A stretch of DNA of 64,000 bases, from NCBI RefSeq assembly GCF_901000735.1, contig NC_081543.1, positions 9,469,921-9,533,920 on the forward strand, in the 5' to 3' direction. The DNA comes from Corylus avellana. Lineage: Eukaryota > Streptophyta > Magnoliopsida > Fagales > Betulaceae. Positions 1-13,600 of this stretch are shown here, piece after piece; the first letter of the stretch is position 1; every line of letters starts with the position of its first letter. Position numbers and translations under genes: made by a program. The notes beneath the pieces are model-generated. The model had not been told where the DNA came from. It saw only the letters and a list, made by a program, of their open reading frames with translations, and searched no databases.

Positions 1-446
1 TATGAGAGTCTCCTATTTCTCCCATTAATGGGAGGGGATGGATCCATCTTCATGACGGTTGACTAAATTGTGTCAAAGTTATGTTTGACAAATGAGTGGA
101 TTGAAAAGAGAACCCAAAGACCTAAAACCTAAAAAAAAAAAAAAAATTAATTAATTAACTTAATATTATTATTTTTTTACATCACATTAATCATATTTTA
201 TTATTATTTAAATAAAAAATTACTTCAAAATATTTTTTTTTTAACTTTTTTACACAATCCCTTTTTTTTTACGTTAGTCAAATCTACTATAATTTCGGTT
301 CACTTCGTTTTTCTTGTCCTTCACCAAACATAACATTTAAGTGAGTTACACTTCTTCAAGTGTGATTGCTTCTTTTAATTTTTTTGTGTACAAGTGGATC
401 ATAATTGCTCATGGGTGATAGCTCATGGGTGATAAATGAATGAGAA

Positions 447-477
<31 letters not shown>

Positions 478-1654
478 AGGTTTTTTTTTTTTTGGTGGTG
501 TGCTTCTGCTTTTATTTTCTAAAAAACAACTGAAATAAATAAGGGCCACTTTTTTTGTAAAAAAAAATGCTAGTGATCTATTGGTATTTTTCTTGTGTGT
601 TTCTGATTTTGTGTGGATATTATTTTATATCATTATACTCCGCAAACTTATTCTCTCTCTTTCATATAGAGAAATTCTTCATATTTATTTGAATTTTAGC
701 ATCTATCTCACCTACATTTTTATTGTTATTGACTAACCATGTTACGTTCATCATTGATGTATTTAGCTACTTTATGGTATAGATTTAATTATTTTGTATA
801 TAATAATTCATATAATATAATGTGATAAATATGTTGGCATGCTATTCAAAAAACTTAAATAACGTGATATTATTTACTCAGTTAGATACAACAACACTAA
901 ATTTTAAAAAGAAAAAAAAAAATCTCAAATCCATTGAATGCATAACCTTTCATGCTGTTTAACGATTATTATATATCAACATGCAATTAAAAGCTTACAA
1001 GTTAAACTTTGTTTTGACCGATCTATTTCCAATACTACGATGCGCAATGTGTTTAAATATCAATAACCAATAGAAAGTAACTTATTATTTAGTGAAAGCA
1101 GTTCATCACGGCTCCTTTGAATAAGTTTAAAAGGTTGAGTGTCACGTTTTTATTCAAAAAATTTACAATAAGTCATTTTAAAATTAAATTATATCATAAG
1201 ATTGTTTCATATATTGCCTTTTTAATAATACATTATGCAGTTATACAGTCTATGACTATTATTAGAAACTAGGGTTTTTGAGTAGACTAATTTAATCAAA
1301 TAAAAAAAATAACAATAATGACATATTTCTTTTAAATCACATGGATAACTATTAATTATCTCTAATTAAAGAGATAAATAAAATCTCCACGTTAGCTTTT
1401 GAGATCATCCAATATAACAAAAAATTATTATTTTATTTTTAATAAAACAAAAAATTGAGCGTTTACAAATACTCATCACCGCGAATCATAAGCAATCAAG
1501 CTGTGGACCACCGAACACACCTGATCATGAACAAGATCAACGGCTGAGATGAAGTCCATGAGTGGGGCCCTGTTATCTTGTGCTTGCTTTTGATGGAGTA
1601 TTTAGGCGGAAGGCGAGGGAAGTGAAGAAGGTCGACAACCATCAAATCAATGGA
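1..1654. other. AT-rich non-coding sequence
   Basis: No supportable gene is visible. The stretch is AT-rich with poly-A/T runs and an (AT)n microsatellite near 449-474. Short open frames here have no recognisable domain and look like chance. From about 1500 it becomes more GC-rich and runs into the duplicated block that starts at 1655. Confidence 0.6.
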
Positions 1655-2585
1655 GGAGATGGTTATGATTGGAAGCAGACAGATAACTTTTAATTTCAGC
1701 TCGTCAAACTGGGACCCACCCATCCCCTTATCTTTCGCCACTCCTGAAAAAATCTTTCCCATGCGATTACCACGAGGGCCGGACAAAAGCGTCGCTTTCT
1801 TAAACTTTTCTGTTAAAAAACCACTGCTTTTTCCTTTCCCTGCTCTCCGGTCCCGCGCGTCCTCTCACGATCCACCTATAACAGCGTGACCCCCGAGGGA
1901 TGTATTGCACCGTGGAGCGTGGTCCTCACGCCCGCTGAGAGAGCGTTTAGGCTGCAGTGCTTACCAATAATTGTGTATCCCCGACTCCTCTCGTGGCTAA
2001 TGTTTTTGTTTAGACGGCTAACATACCATTCATGCGTGACACACATTTTGTACTTCTTTTTCATTTTCAAATGGTTATATATATATATATGAAATGAATA
2101 TATAACAAATATTCTTTATTTTCAAGTAATATATATATAATTTTTTTTCTCTAAAGAATCGAAGCGATATAAGTCTGAATCTTAATAGATCGTGTATTTG
2201 AAAAGATGTAAATTTAGTGGCCGTCAACAATCAACTAAAAAAGACTAACAATTGCCAATAATACCAATGGTGGATTCAATATAAATTGGGTTGACACACA
2301 AAGAAAGGGGACTTTTTAGTCAAACTAAGGTTCTATAATCTTAAATCATATATATCTAAACTTTAGATTTTAAAAATAGAAGCTTGCATTATTAAAATAA
2401 ATCAAATAAAAATGAATAAAACTCAAATAAATTCGCTATTTTTTATGAATAGATATGAAATTTATTGCAAGGCCAGAAATTCTTGGGCATCTTATGTACT
2501 TGCAGCTGAGTTGGCTTGAGCCAAGCCAAGTTGTCTTTTGTTTTTAAAAGGAAGGGGGAGAGTGGGGACAAGGGAGAGTGGAGTT

Positions 2586-2726
2586 CACGTGGGGGAGGAG
2601 GAGTGCGGAAATGAGGGAAGCGTGGAAGAAAAACCTGCCCCTAAACTCACGTGGACCAACATGTCTTGCTGGGAGACACGTGGTCTCACACGACTTATAC
2701 CCTTACTGTTACACGTGGGGCCCCAC
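2586..2726. promoter_or_regulatory. Cluster of four CACGTG G-boxes plus a GGGCCC palindrome
   Basis: Perfect CACGTG palindromes lie at 2586-2591, 2648-2653, 2677-2682 and 2712-2717. The last overlaps the 12-base palindrome GTGGGGCCCCAC at 2715-2726. G-boxes/ABREs bind bZIP and bHLH factors, and GGNCCCAC is a TCP-type site. Four in about 130 bases is far above chance in sequence this AT-rich. The GC-rich island continues to about 2930. No coding start was found next to it, so the target gene, if any, is unknown. The second copy of the block keeps all four boxes. Confidence 0.45.
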
Positions 2727-3209
2727 CACCCCGAACACAGCCGTGCGTGTCATCTTGTCCCTCCACGCCCCGACACCCTCCTCATCACAATCATTTGAAC
2801 TCCCCCCCAGCTCACTCATTATTACCACCAACGCTCCCTCTCGGCTCGTGTGATGGAAACTCCCTGTTAGCTCATTAACCGTTGATCTCCATCCACACAA
2901 CTTTACCCACCCCCCACCCCCAACATCTCCATCACAAAGCTTTCGTGCAATATGTATAAGTCCCTTTCTGTAAAATGACTAAAGAACCCCTGAGATGGAT
3001 GAGTTGATGATTAGACTTAATTAAGTAAAAAGTGGTATGCTTTAATCATTGACAAGGAGAACAATCACTACTACTCTATTATTTTTTCCTTTTAGATTTT
3101 ATAAATTATCATTGTGATTTTTATTTTTTATTTTTTTATTTACTTCATTGACTATTTTTGTGTTTGGATTTATTATTTTCTTTCATCAACGGCAAAATGA
3201 AAAGTTAAG

Positions 3210-3328
3210 TATTCTCAATGAGTAATTTAATTGGTTGTGAACTATGTCAAATAAAGTGAAGGTCACTAGTTCGAATCTTCACCCTCCCTTCCCTTGTGTG
3301 AGCATTTCAAAAAAAAAAAAAAAAAAAA
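3210..3328 (+). mobile_element. tRNA-derived SINE, poly-A tailed
   Basis: A degenerate A-box-like stretch is followed by a B-box-like GGTCACTAGTTCGAATC, a pyrimidine-rich tail region, and a 20-base poly-A ending at 3328. This is the layout of plant tRNA-derived SINEs. AAAAGTTAAG just upstream and AAAAGTTAGG after the tail may be a slightly mutated target-site duplication. Related B-box sequences lie at 17005-17124 and 37239-37303 on the other strand. The copy in block 1 right is at 7091-7208. Confidence 0.6.
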
Positions 3329-5432
3329 GTTAGGTTAGCAATTTTTAATATAATATGAAAACTCGACACAAATTCAATACAAAATTAATGACTTAATTTT
3401 ATATAATTACTTTTAACTTAATTTGGGTTGACATGAATTGACCTGTTTGATAAACGTGTCAAATTCTGGTCAGTTTGCTTAACGAATGAGTGCCATGCAT
3501 AATTCGTATAAATTAAATTAGATTTTTTAAAAATTAAAAAATAAAACCCTAAAATACTTAAATTCATATAAATTCATTTTTACAATACTGGTTGTGGGCT
3601 CATCGTATTCAACATCTATAAATCAATTCTTCTTTGAAAAGTGAACTACTTTGAATATCTCAAGATGTGCCAATTTCATGTACACACAAAATGGGTCACT
3701 TTTTATTTTGTGTTTAGAAGCATTTTTGCTTATTCTCTTTTTCTTTCTTTTCTAAGAACTACGAGTGCTAAGAAATATTAAGACCCTCTTTTTAATGCTC
3801 TTTCTTTCTTTCTTTTTTCTTTTTTTTGTTTGAAGTGATTGGGAAAAAAAAGAAAAGAAGTTGCATCATCATAAAAGAGGTTGTCAATTTGAGGGGAAGA
3901 GTGGAGATAGAAGTGTGTCATTTCCTGTTTCCCTCCTAATCTCAATGCTCTATAAAAGTGCTTTTCAAAATGGTTGATTTTTAGTGCTTCGGATAAGAAT
4001 GAGACCAAAAGATGAGTGCTTAATACATCATGTGAAGTTAACTTTTTATCTTCTCTTTTTAGATCAAATCATGGGGGGATATTGGAAATCGTTAAAGTTT
4101 AGTCCAAGTCCATGTTTAAATACTAGCTCATCAACATTTGTGGGCTACTTTTAATTTTACCTTGCAACTATCATTGCTATGATGCAGACTTTGGTATGGC
4201 CTAACTAGTGATGAGATATTTGTAAATAAATAAGAGCGTGTCAAAGAATTATCGGCCCTAATCAGTGACACTCTGATGTCTCATTTTCCTGATGCTTTAT
4301 GTCTCTTTTATATGGTTTTATGTAACTATTTTCGTTATTGATGCTTTAATATTTGGATTAGCTGAATATCTGATGTATCTGGTTCACAATATCTTGGAAC
4401 GCATATTCATTTTTAAAGGAAATTTTGATGAATATAATTGTTACCCATTTATCAATTTATTTAAATGAAATTACTTAAGTGAGACCCGTAACAAAATTTA
4501 TTCCCAACAAAGTTTATCATCTGCCTCTTCTAAAGAACAAATTATGACACGTGAAAACAAAAGATTAATACCATATATATATATATATATATATATATTG
4601 ACAATCATTTCTTCTATTTATTATTTTTCTTGGTAGACAAGGCGTGATTGATAATCCTACACCCATAAAGTGAATGTTGATTTGGTAGAGAGAAGGTGAT
4701 AACCCTTTCCGCAACATTGATGACCAACCTTTTGGTCTCATGATGACCGCATGGCACCCTATGCATTATTAAAGGGCATAGCAATTATATGTGCTCAAGC
4801 TCATCCATACTTTTTTGAGTTGATATTTTCTAACAATTTAGTATTTAAATTATTAACAATATATAAGAGATTCCATATGGATTCATTTGTCCTGCTAAAC
4901 GAGATTGCGTTAAGAAATATAATTGTTTTAAAAAAATTTTAGAAAAAACTTATTGTTTACGTAATAAAAAACAAAGTTTTAAAAAATTTAGAGCAGCAAA
5001 GAAACACTTATTTGGTCATATGAAAATGCTTGTTAAGCTCATTAATGCAATTCTAAACGGGCTTTTAAGCAATTGAAAACTTATTTAGACAAATAAATCT
5101 TATATAGGATCTATCATAAACACCGTCTAAATTATTAACATTTTGGGTTGCAAATTGTTGAAAATTCTAATTTGACTTTTCCACCACTTCTTATTGTTTC
5201 CACCTTAGCGATCTAAACTAGATTCTAGTGCCTAGCTAAATCAATTGGCTAGTATGTTTTTGACAGTAACGGTTTGATGAACTGAATCATTTATTTAACT
5301 CATTTTCAACTGTTCTAAAGATTACGTTGTCCTTTTTATTTTTTATATTTTTGTAATTCTCTAATTTTATCCCCTCCCTGCATTGAATAAAATTTTTTTT
5401 TTTTTAGAAAAAAAAAAAAAAAAAAAAAAAAA

Positions 5433-5532
5433 NNNNNNNNNNNNNNNNNNNNNNNNNNNNNNNNNNNNNNNNNNNNNNNNNNNNNNNNNNNNNNNNNNNN
5501 NNNNNNNNNNNNNNNNNNNNNNNNNNNNNNNN
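5433..5532. other. Assembly gap, 100 N
   Basis: Exactly 100 N, a conventional placeholder for a gap of unknown size. It separates the two copies of duplicated block 1. Its left edge is a poly-A run. Confidence 0.98.
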
Positions 5533-6465
5533 GGAGATGGTTATGATTGGAAGCAGACAGATAACTTTTATTTTCAGCTCGTCAAACTGGGACCCACCCA
5601 TCCCCTTATCTTTCGCCACTCCTGAAAAAATCTTTCCCATGCGATTACCACGAGGGCCGGACAAAAGCGTCGCTTTCTTAAACTTTTCTGTTAAAAAACC
5701 ACTGGTTTTTCCTTTCCCTGCTCTCCTGTCCCGCGCGTCCTCTCACGATCCACCTTTAACAGCGTGACCCCCGAGGGATGAATTGCACCGTGGAGCGTGG
5801 TCCTCACGCCCGCTGAGAGAGCGTTTAGGCTGTAGTGCTTACCAATAATTGTGTATCCCCGACTCCTCTCGTGGCTAATGTTTTTGTTTAGACGGCTAAC
5901 ATACCATTCATGCGTGACACACATTTTGTACTTCTTTTTCATTTTCAAATGGTTATATATATATGATTATGAAACGAATATATAACAAATATTCTTTATT
6001 TTCAAGTAATATATATATAATTTTTTTTTTCTAAAGAATCGAAGCGATATAAGTCTGAATCTTAATAGATCATGTATTTGAAAAGATGTAAATTTAGTGG
6101 CCGTCAACAATCAACTAAAAAAGACTAACAATTGCCAATAATACCAATGGTGGATTCAATATAAATTGGGTTGACACACAAAGAAAGGGGACTTTTTAGT
6201 CAAACTAAGGTTCTATAATCTTAAATCATATATATCTAAACTTTAGATTTTAAAAATAGAAGCTTGCATTATTAAAATAAATCAAATAAAAATGAATAAA
6301 ACTCAAATAAATTCGCTATTTTTTATGAATAAATATGAAATTTATTGCAAGGCCAGAAATTCTTGGGCATCTGGTGTACTTGCAGCTGAGTTGGCTTGAG
6401 CCAAGCCAAGTTGTCTTTTGTTTTTAAAAGGAAGGGGGAGAGTGGGGACAAGGGAGAGTGGAGTT

Positions 6466-6606
6466 CACGTGGGGGAGGAGGGGTGCGGAAATGAGGGAAG
6501 CGTGGAAGAAAAACCTGCCCCTAAACTCACGTGGACCAACATGTCTTGCTGGGAGACACGTGGTCTCACACGACTTATACCCTTACTGTTACACGTGGGG
6601 CCCCAC
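6466..6606. promoter_or_regulatory. G-box cluster, second copy
   Basis: All four CACGTG boxes (6466, 6528, 6557, 6592) and the GTGGGGCCCCAC palindrome (6595-6606) of the left copy are conserved. Only a few bases around them differ. Confidence 0.45.
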
Positions 6607-7090
6607 CACCCCGAACACAGCCGTGCGTGTCATCTTGTCCCTCCACGCCCCGACACCCTCCTCATCACAATCATTTGAACTCCCCCCCAGCTCACTCATT
6701 ATTACCACCAACGCTCCCTCTCGGCTCGTGTGATGGAAACTCCCTGTTAGCTCATTAACCGTTGATCTCCATCCACACAACTTTACCCACCCCCCACCCC
6801 CAACATCTCCATCACAAAGCTTTCGTGCAATATGTATAAGCCCCTTTCTGTAAAATGACTAAAGAACCCCTGAGATGGATGAGTTGATGATTAGACTTAA
6901 TTAAGTAAAAAGTGGTATGCTTTAATCATTGACAAGGAGAGAAATCACTATTACTCTATTATTTTTTCCTTTTAGATTTTATAAATTATGATTGTGATTT
7001 TTATTTTTTATTTTTTTATTTACTTCATTGACTATTTTTGTGTTTGGATGTATTATTATCTTTCATCAACGGCAAAATGAAAAGTTAAGT

Positions 7091-7208
7091 ATTTTCAATG
7101 AGTAATTTAATTGGCTATAAATCATGTTAAATAAAGTGAAGGTTACTAGTTCGAATCTTCACCCTCCCTTTCCTTGTATGGGCATGTCAAAAAAAAAAAA
7201 AAAAAAAA
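7091..7208 (+). mobile_element. tRNA-derived SINE, second copy
   Basis: Same element as at 3210-3328, within duplicated block 1 right. The B-box region and poly-A tail are present; a handful of substitutions separate the two copies. Confidence 0.55.
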
Positions 7209-8456
7209 GGTTAGGTTTGCAATTTTTAATATGATATGAAAACTCGTCACAAATTCAATACGAAATTAATGACTTAATTTTATATAATTACTTGTAAGTT
7301 AATTTGGGTTGACATGAATTGACCTGTTTGATAAACGTGTTAATTTTGGGCCAGCTTGTTTAACTTATGAGTGTCATGCATAATTCGTATAAATTAAATT
7401 AAATTTTTTTTAAAAAAATAAAATAAAACCCTAAAATACTGAAATTCATATAAATTCTTTTTTACAATACTGGTTGTGGGCTCATAGTATTCAACATCTA
7501 TAAATCAATTCTTCTTTGAAAAGTAAACTACTTTGAATATCTCAAGATGTGCCAATTTCAGGTACACACAAAGTGGGTCACTTTTCATTTTGTGTTTGGA
7601 AGCATTGTTGCTTAATTCTCTTTTTCTTTCTTTTTAAAGAATTAAGAGTGATAAGAAATATTAAGACCCTCTTTTATAATGCTCTTTCTTTTTTTTTCTT
7701 TTTTTCTTTTTGTTTGTTTGAAGTGATTGGGAAAAAAAAAAAGAAGTTGCATCATCAAAAAAGAGGTTGTCAATTTGAGGGGAAGAGTGGAGATAGAAGT
7801 GTGTCATTTCCTGTTTCCCTCCTAATCTGAATGCTCTATAAAAGTGCTTTTCAAAATGGTTGATTTTTAGTGCTTCGGATAAGAATGAGACCAAAAGATG
7901 AGTGCTTAATACATCATGTGAAGTTAACTTTTTATCTTCTCTTTTTAGATCAAATCATGGGGGGATATTGGAAATCGTTAAAGTTTAGTCCAAGTCCATG
8001 TTTAAATACTAGCTCATCAACATTTGTGGGCTACTTTTAATTTTACCTTGCAACTATCATTGCTATGATGCAGACTTTGGTATGGCCTAACTAGTGATGA
8101 GATATTTGTTAAAAAATAAGAGCGTGTCAAAGAATTATCGGCCATAGTCAGTGACACTCTGATGTCTCATTTTCCTGATGCTTTATGTCCCTTTTATATA
8201 ATTTTATGTAACTATTTTCGTTATTGATGCTTTAATATTTAGATTAGCTGAGTATCTGATATATCTAGTTCACAATATCTTGGAACGCATATTCATTTTT
8301 AAAGGAAATTTTGATGAATATAATTGTTACCCATTTATCAATTTATTTAAATGAAATTACTTAGGTGAGACCCGTAACAAAATTTATTCCCAACAAAGTT
8401 TATCATCTGCCTCTTCTAAAGAACAAATTATGACACGTGAAAACAAAAGATTAATA

Positions 8457-8491
<35 letters not shown>

Positions 8492-9318
8492 GACAATCAT
8501 TTCTTCTATTTATTATTTTTCTTGGTAGACAAGGCGTGATTGATAATCCTACACCCATAAAGTGAATGTTGATTTGGTAGAGAGAAGGTGATAACCCTTT
8601 CCGCAACATTGATGACCAACCTTTTGGTCTCATGATGACCGCATGGCACCCTATGCATTATTAAAGGGCATAGCAATTATATGTGCTCAAGCTCATCCAT
8701 ACTTTTTTGAGTTGATATTTTCTAACAATTTAGTATTTAAATTATTAACAATATATAAGAGATTCCATATGGATTCATTTGTCCTGCTAAACGTCTAATT
8801 GAGATTGCGTTAAGAAATATAATTGTTTTAAAAAAATTTTAGAAAAAACTTATTGTTTACGTAATAAAAAACAAAGTTTTAAAAAATTTGGAGCAAAAAA
8901 GTTAAAGCAAAGAAACACTTATTTGGTCATATGAAAGTGCTTGTTAAGCTCATTAATGCAATTCTAAACGGGCTTTTAAGCAATTGAAAACTTATTTAGA
9001 CGAATAAATCTTATATAGGATCTATCATAAACACCGTCTAAATTATTAACATTTTGGGTTGCAAATTGTTGAAAATTCTAATTTGACTTTTCCACCACTT
9101 CTTATTGTTTCCACCTTAGCGATCTAAACTAGATTTTAGTGCCTAGCTAAATCAATTGGCTAGTATGTTTTTGACAGTAACGATTTGATGAACTGAATCA
9201 TTTATTTAACTCATTTTCAACTGTTCTAAAGATTACGTTGTCCTTTTTATTTTTTATATTTTTGTAATTCTCTAATTTTATCCCCTCCCTGCATTGAATA
9301 AATTTTTTTTTTTTTTAG

Positions 9319-9351
<33 letters not shown>

Positions 9352-10389
9352 AAGAGAGGCCAGTATGTTATCCTTAGAAAAAGCTCAACATTAGAATGAG
9401 ATTACCCATGCAATACAAATTTAACGTTAGTGTTGGATGGAGCTTTGGATTTTAGTTGATTTTCTCTTCACAATTTATATTTCATTTTTTATATTATTGT
9501 GTGTAATTATTTTATTTTTATGGTAATTGTGGTTTTTTTTGGGTACGAAGAAACCTCAAATCACAACCTTGGGGTACTGTTCTAAGGAAACTAATGATAA
9601 ATAGCATGATGATGTGCTGGCTTAGTTCATTAAAACGGTCAACTTTGACCAAAATATATCAAAATTAGGAAAACGGAAACCCTTGGACGCGCCAATAAAT
9701 AGCGTGGCACTGCACTCTCCCCTCCATTGAGGTCAATTATTAGAGCGTGAAACGAACATGACACAAACCTGCGTGAGGTATACGTGGAATGATTTAATGC
9801 TGCTAGTGGCATTTAATAAGATTAGGATTTTTGGGGCGGTGGGGGACCGACAAGATGTCGGATGATGATTATTGTGTCCCCACGGGTGCGTGATAGCTGT
9901 CCCACGTGTTCCCCCCTCCACACCTACACGAGAACCAATAATAGATCTCTCAATTCCTTTTTTTTTAATTTATTTTTATTTTATTCCGAATGAATTAATA
10001 GATTACTTAATTCTTAGGGTGATTTATTCAGGCCCCCCTTTGGTTGGCAACTCGACAAGCCCCCACAAATCATGGTCAGCCCCCAGCCCCTCCTGCCCGT
10101 ACGAGGCTCATTCCCATGTGATTCTCACGTGAACTTGGCCCCTTCCCTGTTGTCTCTCTTCTATCATATCATATCATACCCCAAACGCACGTTTCAATTG
10201 TCACCTCTTCAAGTTATTCCATTTCCATGAACGGTGAACCAATCATCAAAATCAAATTTATGGGTTTACTCAGGATAAAGAACTCCGGTAAATTTACTCT
10301 TTCGATTATTAGCCATTCGAGTAATAAATTTGAAAAAAAAAATTATGGGATATTTTTGTTCAAACAAAATTTTAGTGTTAGAGTTATTT

Positions 10390-10640
10390 TTCATCGGTTG
10401 TGAAAATGGTTAATGGTCGGTTTATAAGTGTAGAAAAAGCCTATTTATTGAGTTAGCTTTTGGAGTTGATAGGTCCAAGACCAATTTCAGAGTCTAATTT
10501 CAATCAATAAGTCTCGGTCCAACACTTAATAGCAAAAACGGGTTGTCTCGGTTTATAAGGCCCGATGCATGAAGAGAGAGATTGTTGGAATTATCTCACA
10601 TCTATTGTGGAAGGGACTGGTGATTAAAATTGGTTTGTTT
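10390..10640 (+). mobile_element. Probable TRIM / LTR remnant
   Basis: A segment resembling the end of an LTR (about 10436-10470) is followed by a short internal stretch. Then comes TGTTGGAATTATCTCACATC at 10583, which looks like a plant TRIM LTR start. Only part of the second LTR seems to remain. The call rests on resemblance to the common TGTTGGAA LTR start; no full repeat pair could be aligned by eye. Confidence 0.35.
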
Positions 10641-11317
10641 GCTTCTTTTTTCTTTTCAACCCAAAAAATAAAAAAAATAAAAAAAGTCAAAATATTAACG
10701 AATAATTTTCCTCACAAGAATTTAAAAACATGAGAAACACATTTTTCAATCTAAAAAAAAAAAAAAAAAACTTTAAAAAAAAAAGTTATCAAACACCACC
10801 GATTTTAATCATTCAATTCTTACAACTTGTTGAAAAAAAAAAAAAAAAAATTGAAGGGCTTGCACATTAAATGTTGAATGTTCCGAATATGATTAATAAT
10901 ATCGTATGATTTGGGTAAGTATAGGGGCGTGCATAATTGGAGGTGTACAGTGACCCACAACTCAGCATGGGTCCAACAGACCTACTTCCCGCCCGTACAA
11001 GGTTCTTCCCCCCCCATGTGATATGCACGTGAACCTGACCCTTGTGATTTTTTAATGGAGGGAATGACCATGTTGCCCCTTCCTTGTCTGCATCTTCTAA
11101 TTCAATCATTGGTGCTCCAGAAGTAGGCGCTTTAAGAAGGTGGGGTTCCACTTCTCAGTGATAAGACATTTCAGTTGGGTTAGTCATGTCTCAATGACAA
11201 CATTATATCATCCCCATTTTATCCTTTGCGTGCCACCAACCATCTTCTGTCACGCACCCCCAGGTTAATGATTTCTTTCGCTATTTTCCAGTAATTTCTT
11301 TGGGTTTATGTTAATTT

Positions 11318-11320
<3 letters not shown>

Positions 11321-11352
<32 letters not shown>
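11321..11352. repeat. (CT)16 microsatellite
   Basis: An uninterrupted CT dinucleotide run of 32 bases. Confidence 0.95.
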
Positions 11353-11353
<1 letters not shown>

Positions 11354-11713
11354 ATTTAAAAGAGAAATGCTTGTTTTACTTTTTCTTGAGTTTTTATTTA
11401 TTTATTTAATTTTTTAAAGTGACATAATCACCTGTTTGGATTTGGATCGATGGTCTAATCACTCTTTAACCACACCTTATTTTAATAATTTGTAAGGTTA
11501 ATTATTGTTTTAGTACATGTGATTTAACGTGTTATTAAGGTGTAATTAAGCATACCATATCCTTTGATTTCATCCGATAAAATGCACTTGATACTTTCAT
11601 TTATGTTCGGTCCAATAATATAACAGTATGTTATATCAAGTCCACTAGTAATGTGACATGTACCCCATATGCCTTATTAATGTTACTTTTTTTTTTTAAA
11701 AAAAAAAAGACTT

Positions 11714-11942
11714 GCCACCTTCATTTAACAAAATGGGAAATCACTCTCCACCCATATGGGGCTGCCGAAATCACTCACTTAAAAAAAAAAAAATTAAAGA
11801 GTCTTGTTATTGTAACTCAAATAGAAATTGCCACCTTCATTTAACAAAATGGAAAATCACTCTCCACCCATATGGGGCTGTCGAAATCACTCACTTAAAA
11901 AAAAAAATTAAAGAGTCTTGTTATTGTAACTCTAATAGAAAT
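11714..11942. repeat. Tandem duplication, 116-bp unit, two copies
   Basis: Units at 11714-11829 and 11830-11942 share almost every base from GCCACCTTCATTTAACAAAA to AATAGAAAT. They differ by a few substitutions and one base in the internal poly-A. Open frames across it simply repeat the same peptide and are not convincing genes. Confidence 0.9.
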
Positions 11943-13246
11943 AGATTCTCTCTATTTTAACCCGTCCTTTACTTTAAGAGAGACGATATTGTCATTTCAC
12001 TTTTTTTTTAAGACAATATTACCCTTTTAGAATAAAGGACGAGTTTCCTTCTCCAACTCTAACCCTAAAGGGTGTGGCCTACATATGATATATCACATCA
12101 TGTAGCAATTATAATCATATGCATCTAAAGAGCAAACATCCCAATGAACATCAAAATAGTAAAATCATTATTGGCAACCTGTACAATCTGTAAGTGCAAA
12201 CTAAAAAAAAAAATGAAATTTCAATTATACAAAAATATTCCAACATTCTTTCACTTGGATAACATTGATTGCTATCACAATTTAAAAAATATTTTTGTTG
12301 TAAAAATGACTCTCACTTGGAAATACTTTTGCAACCACACATACATTATAGGAAGCTTCCCAAACGAGGGTGTGCATGATCAAGAGCAAGGGAGGGCAGC
12401 TTTTGCTTCTCCACATTGATGTCCAAGGAATTGATTTTGGTTGTGCATGCAAGCTGAAATAATACCCAACGCCTCCAAAATTAAATTATTAAAATACTTA
12501 ACTTGGAGTGTTGCTAGTAGTACCATCACACTAATTAACTAGTAATTAGCATGAAATCACTACACAACAAGAATCTATCAGAGTATACTTTAGCGGAGAG
12601 AAGAAATAAATGATTTGAGAGAAAATAAAATATTAATAAACATAAACATTCATCATCAACTCATACATAGAGCTTTCAAATGAATATTATTACAACATTA
12701 ACAACTACTATCTATCTATGTAAACTAGACTATATAGGCCATTCGTTCGGCATCTTCATCTTAGCGAAATGCTCAATCCTATAATCTGGCAAAACAACAA
12801 GGAGCTTCACAGTATAAAAGTAATTGCGTAAGTTTATGATTTGAATTAGGATCATCTCCAGTTCAAATATCCAGTTAGTTGTATTTGAGATATATTTTTG
12901 TCATCTCAAAAAGTAAAAATACAAAAATACCCCTCTAACATAACTAATTGAATATTATCCAGTTCAAATGAGCTGGAGAGTATCATGTTCCCTACGACTT
13001 AGTAAGTGAATTATCATGGAACTCGTTATATAATGAGCATTTAATAACACTTCATATTTCTCAACTATGGTAACCAAGAATGTCATGGGATTTCGCAAAA
13101 TGATATGTGCTACCTTCTTTATTATGCTAGTATAAAAATTGGTTTATTTTTAAAGTAGGGTATGCATAATGTCGATAAAAAGTTACTTATTTTAATGCAG
13201 AGAAATTATATATATAATCATAAACGGTATGCACCTATGCCATGTG

Positions 13247-13298
13247 GGGTATGCATAATCTAGGTAAAATAACTTTTTACCAAGATTATGCGTACCCT
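13247..13298. repeat. Inverted repeat / hairpin
   Basis: The left arm at 13247-13269 (GGGTATGCATAATCTAGGTA then AAA) pairs with the right arm at 13275-13298 with two or three mismatches and a short loop. A further GTATGCATAATG lies near 13159, so the motif occurs more than once locally. It may be the core of a small foldback element. Confidence 0.6.
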
Positions 13299-13339
13299 AT
13301 TTAACACATAACATGCACCTATATCTTGTTAGCACCTAT

Positions 13340-13520
13340 GACGTGTGTTTGTTGAGGACACCAGGGGGTTTAAAGGCAAGAGTTTGTAATATTATGGTCA
13401 CAAATTGAGAAGATGAGTAGAATATATACAGCATGTGGTTTATAGAATGATACTCATAGGTGAAATTCGGTTTTATAAGTGGTTATAAGAAAGTTTCAAA
13501 TTTGAATTTACAGATTGACT
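13340..13520 (+). mobile_element. Truncated TRIM, same family as 54960-55440
   Basis: The sequence from about 13340 (GAGGACACC...GGTTTAAAGG) into TGTAATATTATGG at 13385, then a TTATAAGTGGTTATAAGA-type stretch to about 13520, parallels the internal region plus 3' LTR of the TRIM in the dioxygenase intron. The 5' LTR is missing and the copy is considerably diverged. Confidence 0.45.
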
Positions 13521-13550
13521 AAATCATTATTTTTAAATCACATATTTTGA

Positions 13551-13600
13551 AAAAAGGGGTTTTGGCCTTTGGCTTCCCCCAAAGGCCAAAACCCCCTTTT
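13551..13600. repeat. Hairpin with 20-base arms
   Basis: AAAAAGGGGTTTTGGCCTTT at 13551-13570 pairs nearly perfectly with 13581-13600 across a 10-base loop (GGCTTCCCCC). The GGCC-rich core resembles other small foldbacks in the window (16806, 18047, 41575). Confidence 0.75.

Larger units (their letters stand above)
1655..5432. repeat. Duplicated block 1, left copy (ends at gap)
   Basis: This stretch is repeated at 5533-9349 with a shift of about 3880 bases and only scattered substitutions and small indels. It ends in a poly-A run that abuts the N gap at 5433. The right copy begins at the first base after that gap and continues past its own poly-A into unique sequence. That arrangement fits two overlapping contig ends that were scaffolded without merging. 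No gene is seen inside. It holds a G-box cluster, a SINE and an (AT)n tract. Confidence 0.9.
5533..9349. repeat. Duplicated block 1, right copy (starts at gap)
   Basis: Near-identical to 1655-5432. It begins directly at the gap edge and ends in a longer poly-A (9318-9349), then passes into unique sequence. Differences from the left copy are single bases, homopolymer lengths and the length of the (AT)n tract near 8460. That level suits allelic haplotypes or sequencing noise. Confidence 0.9.
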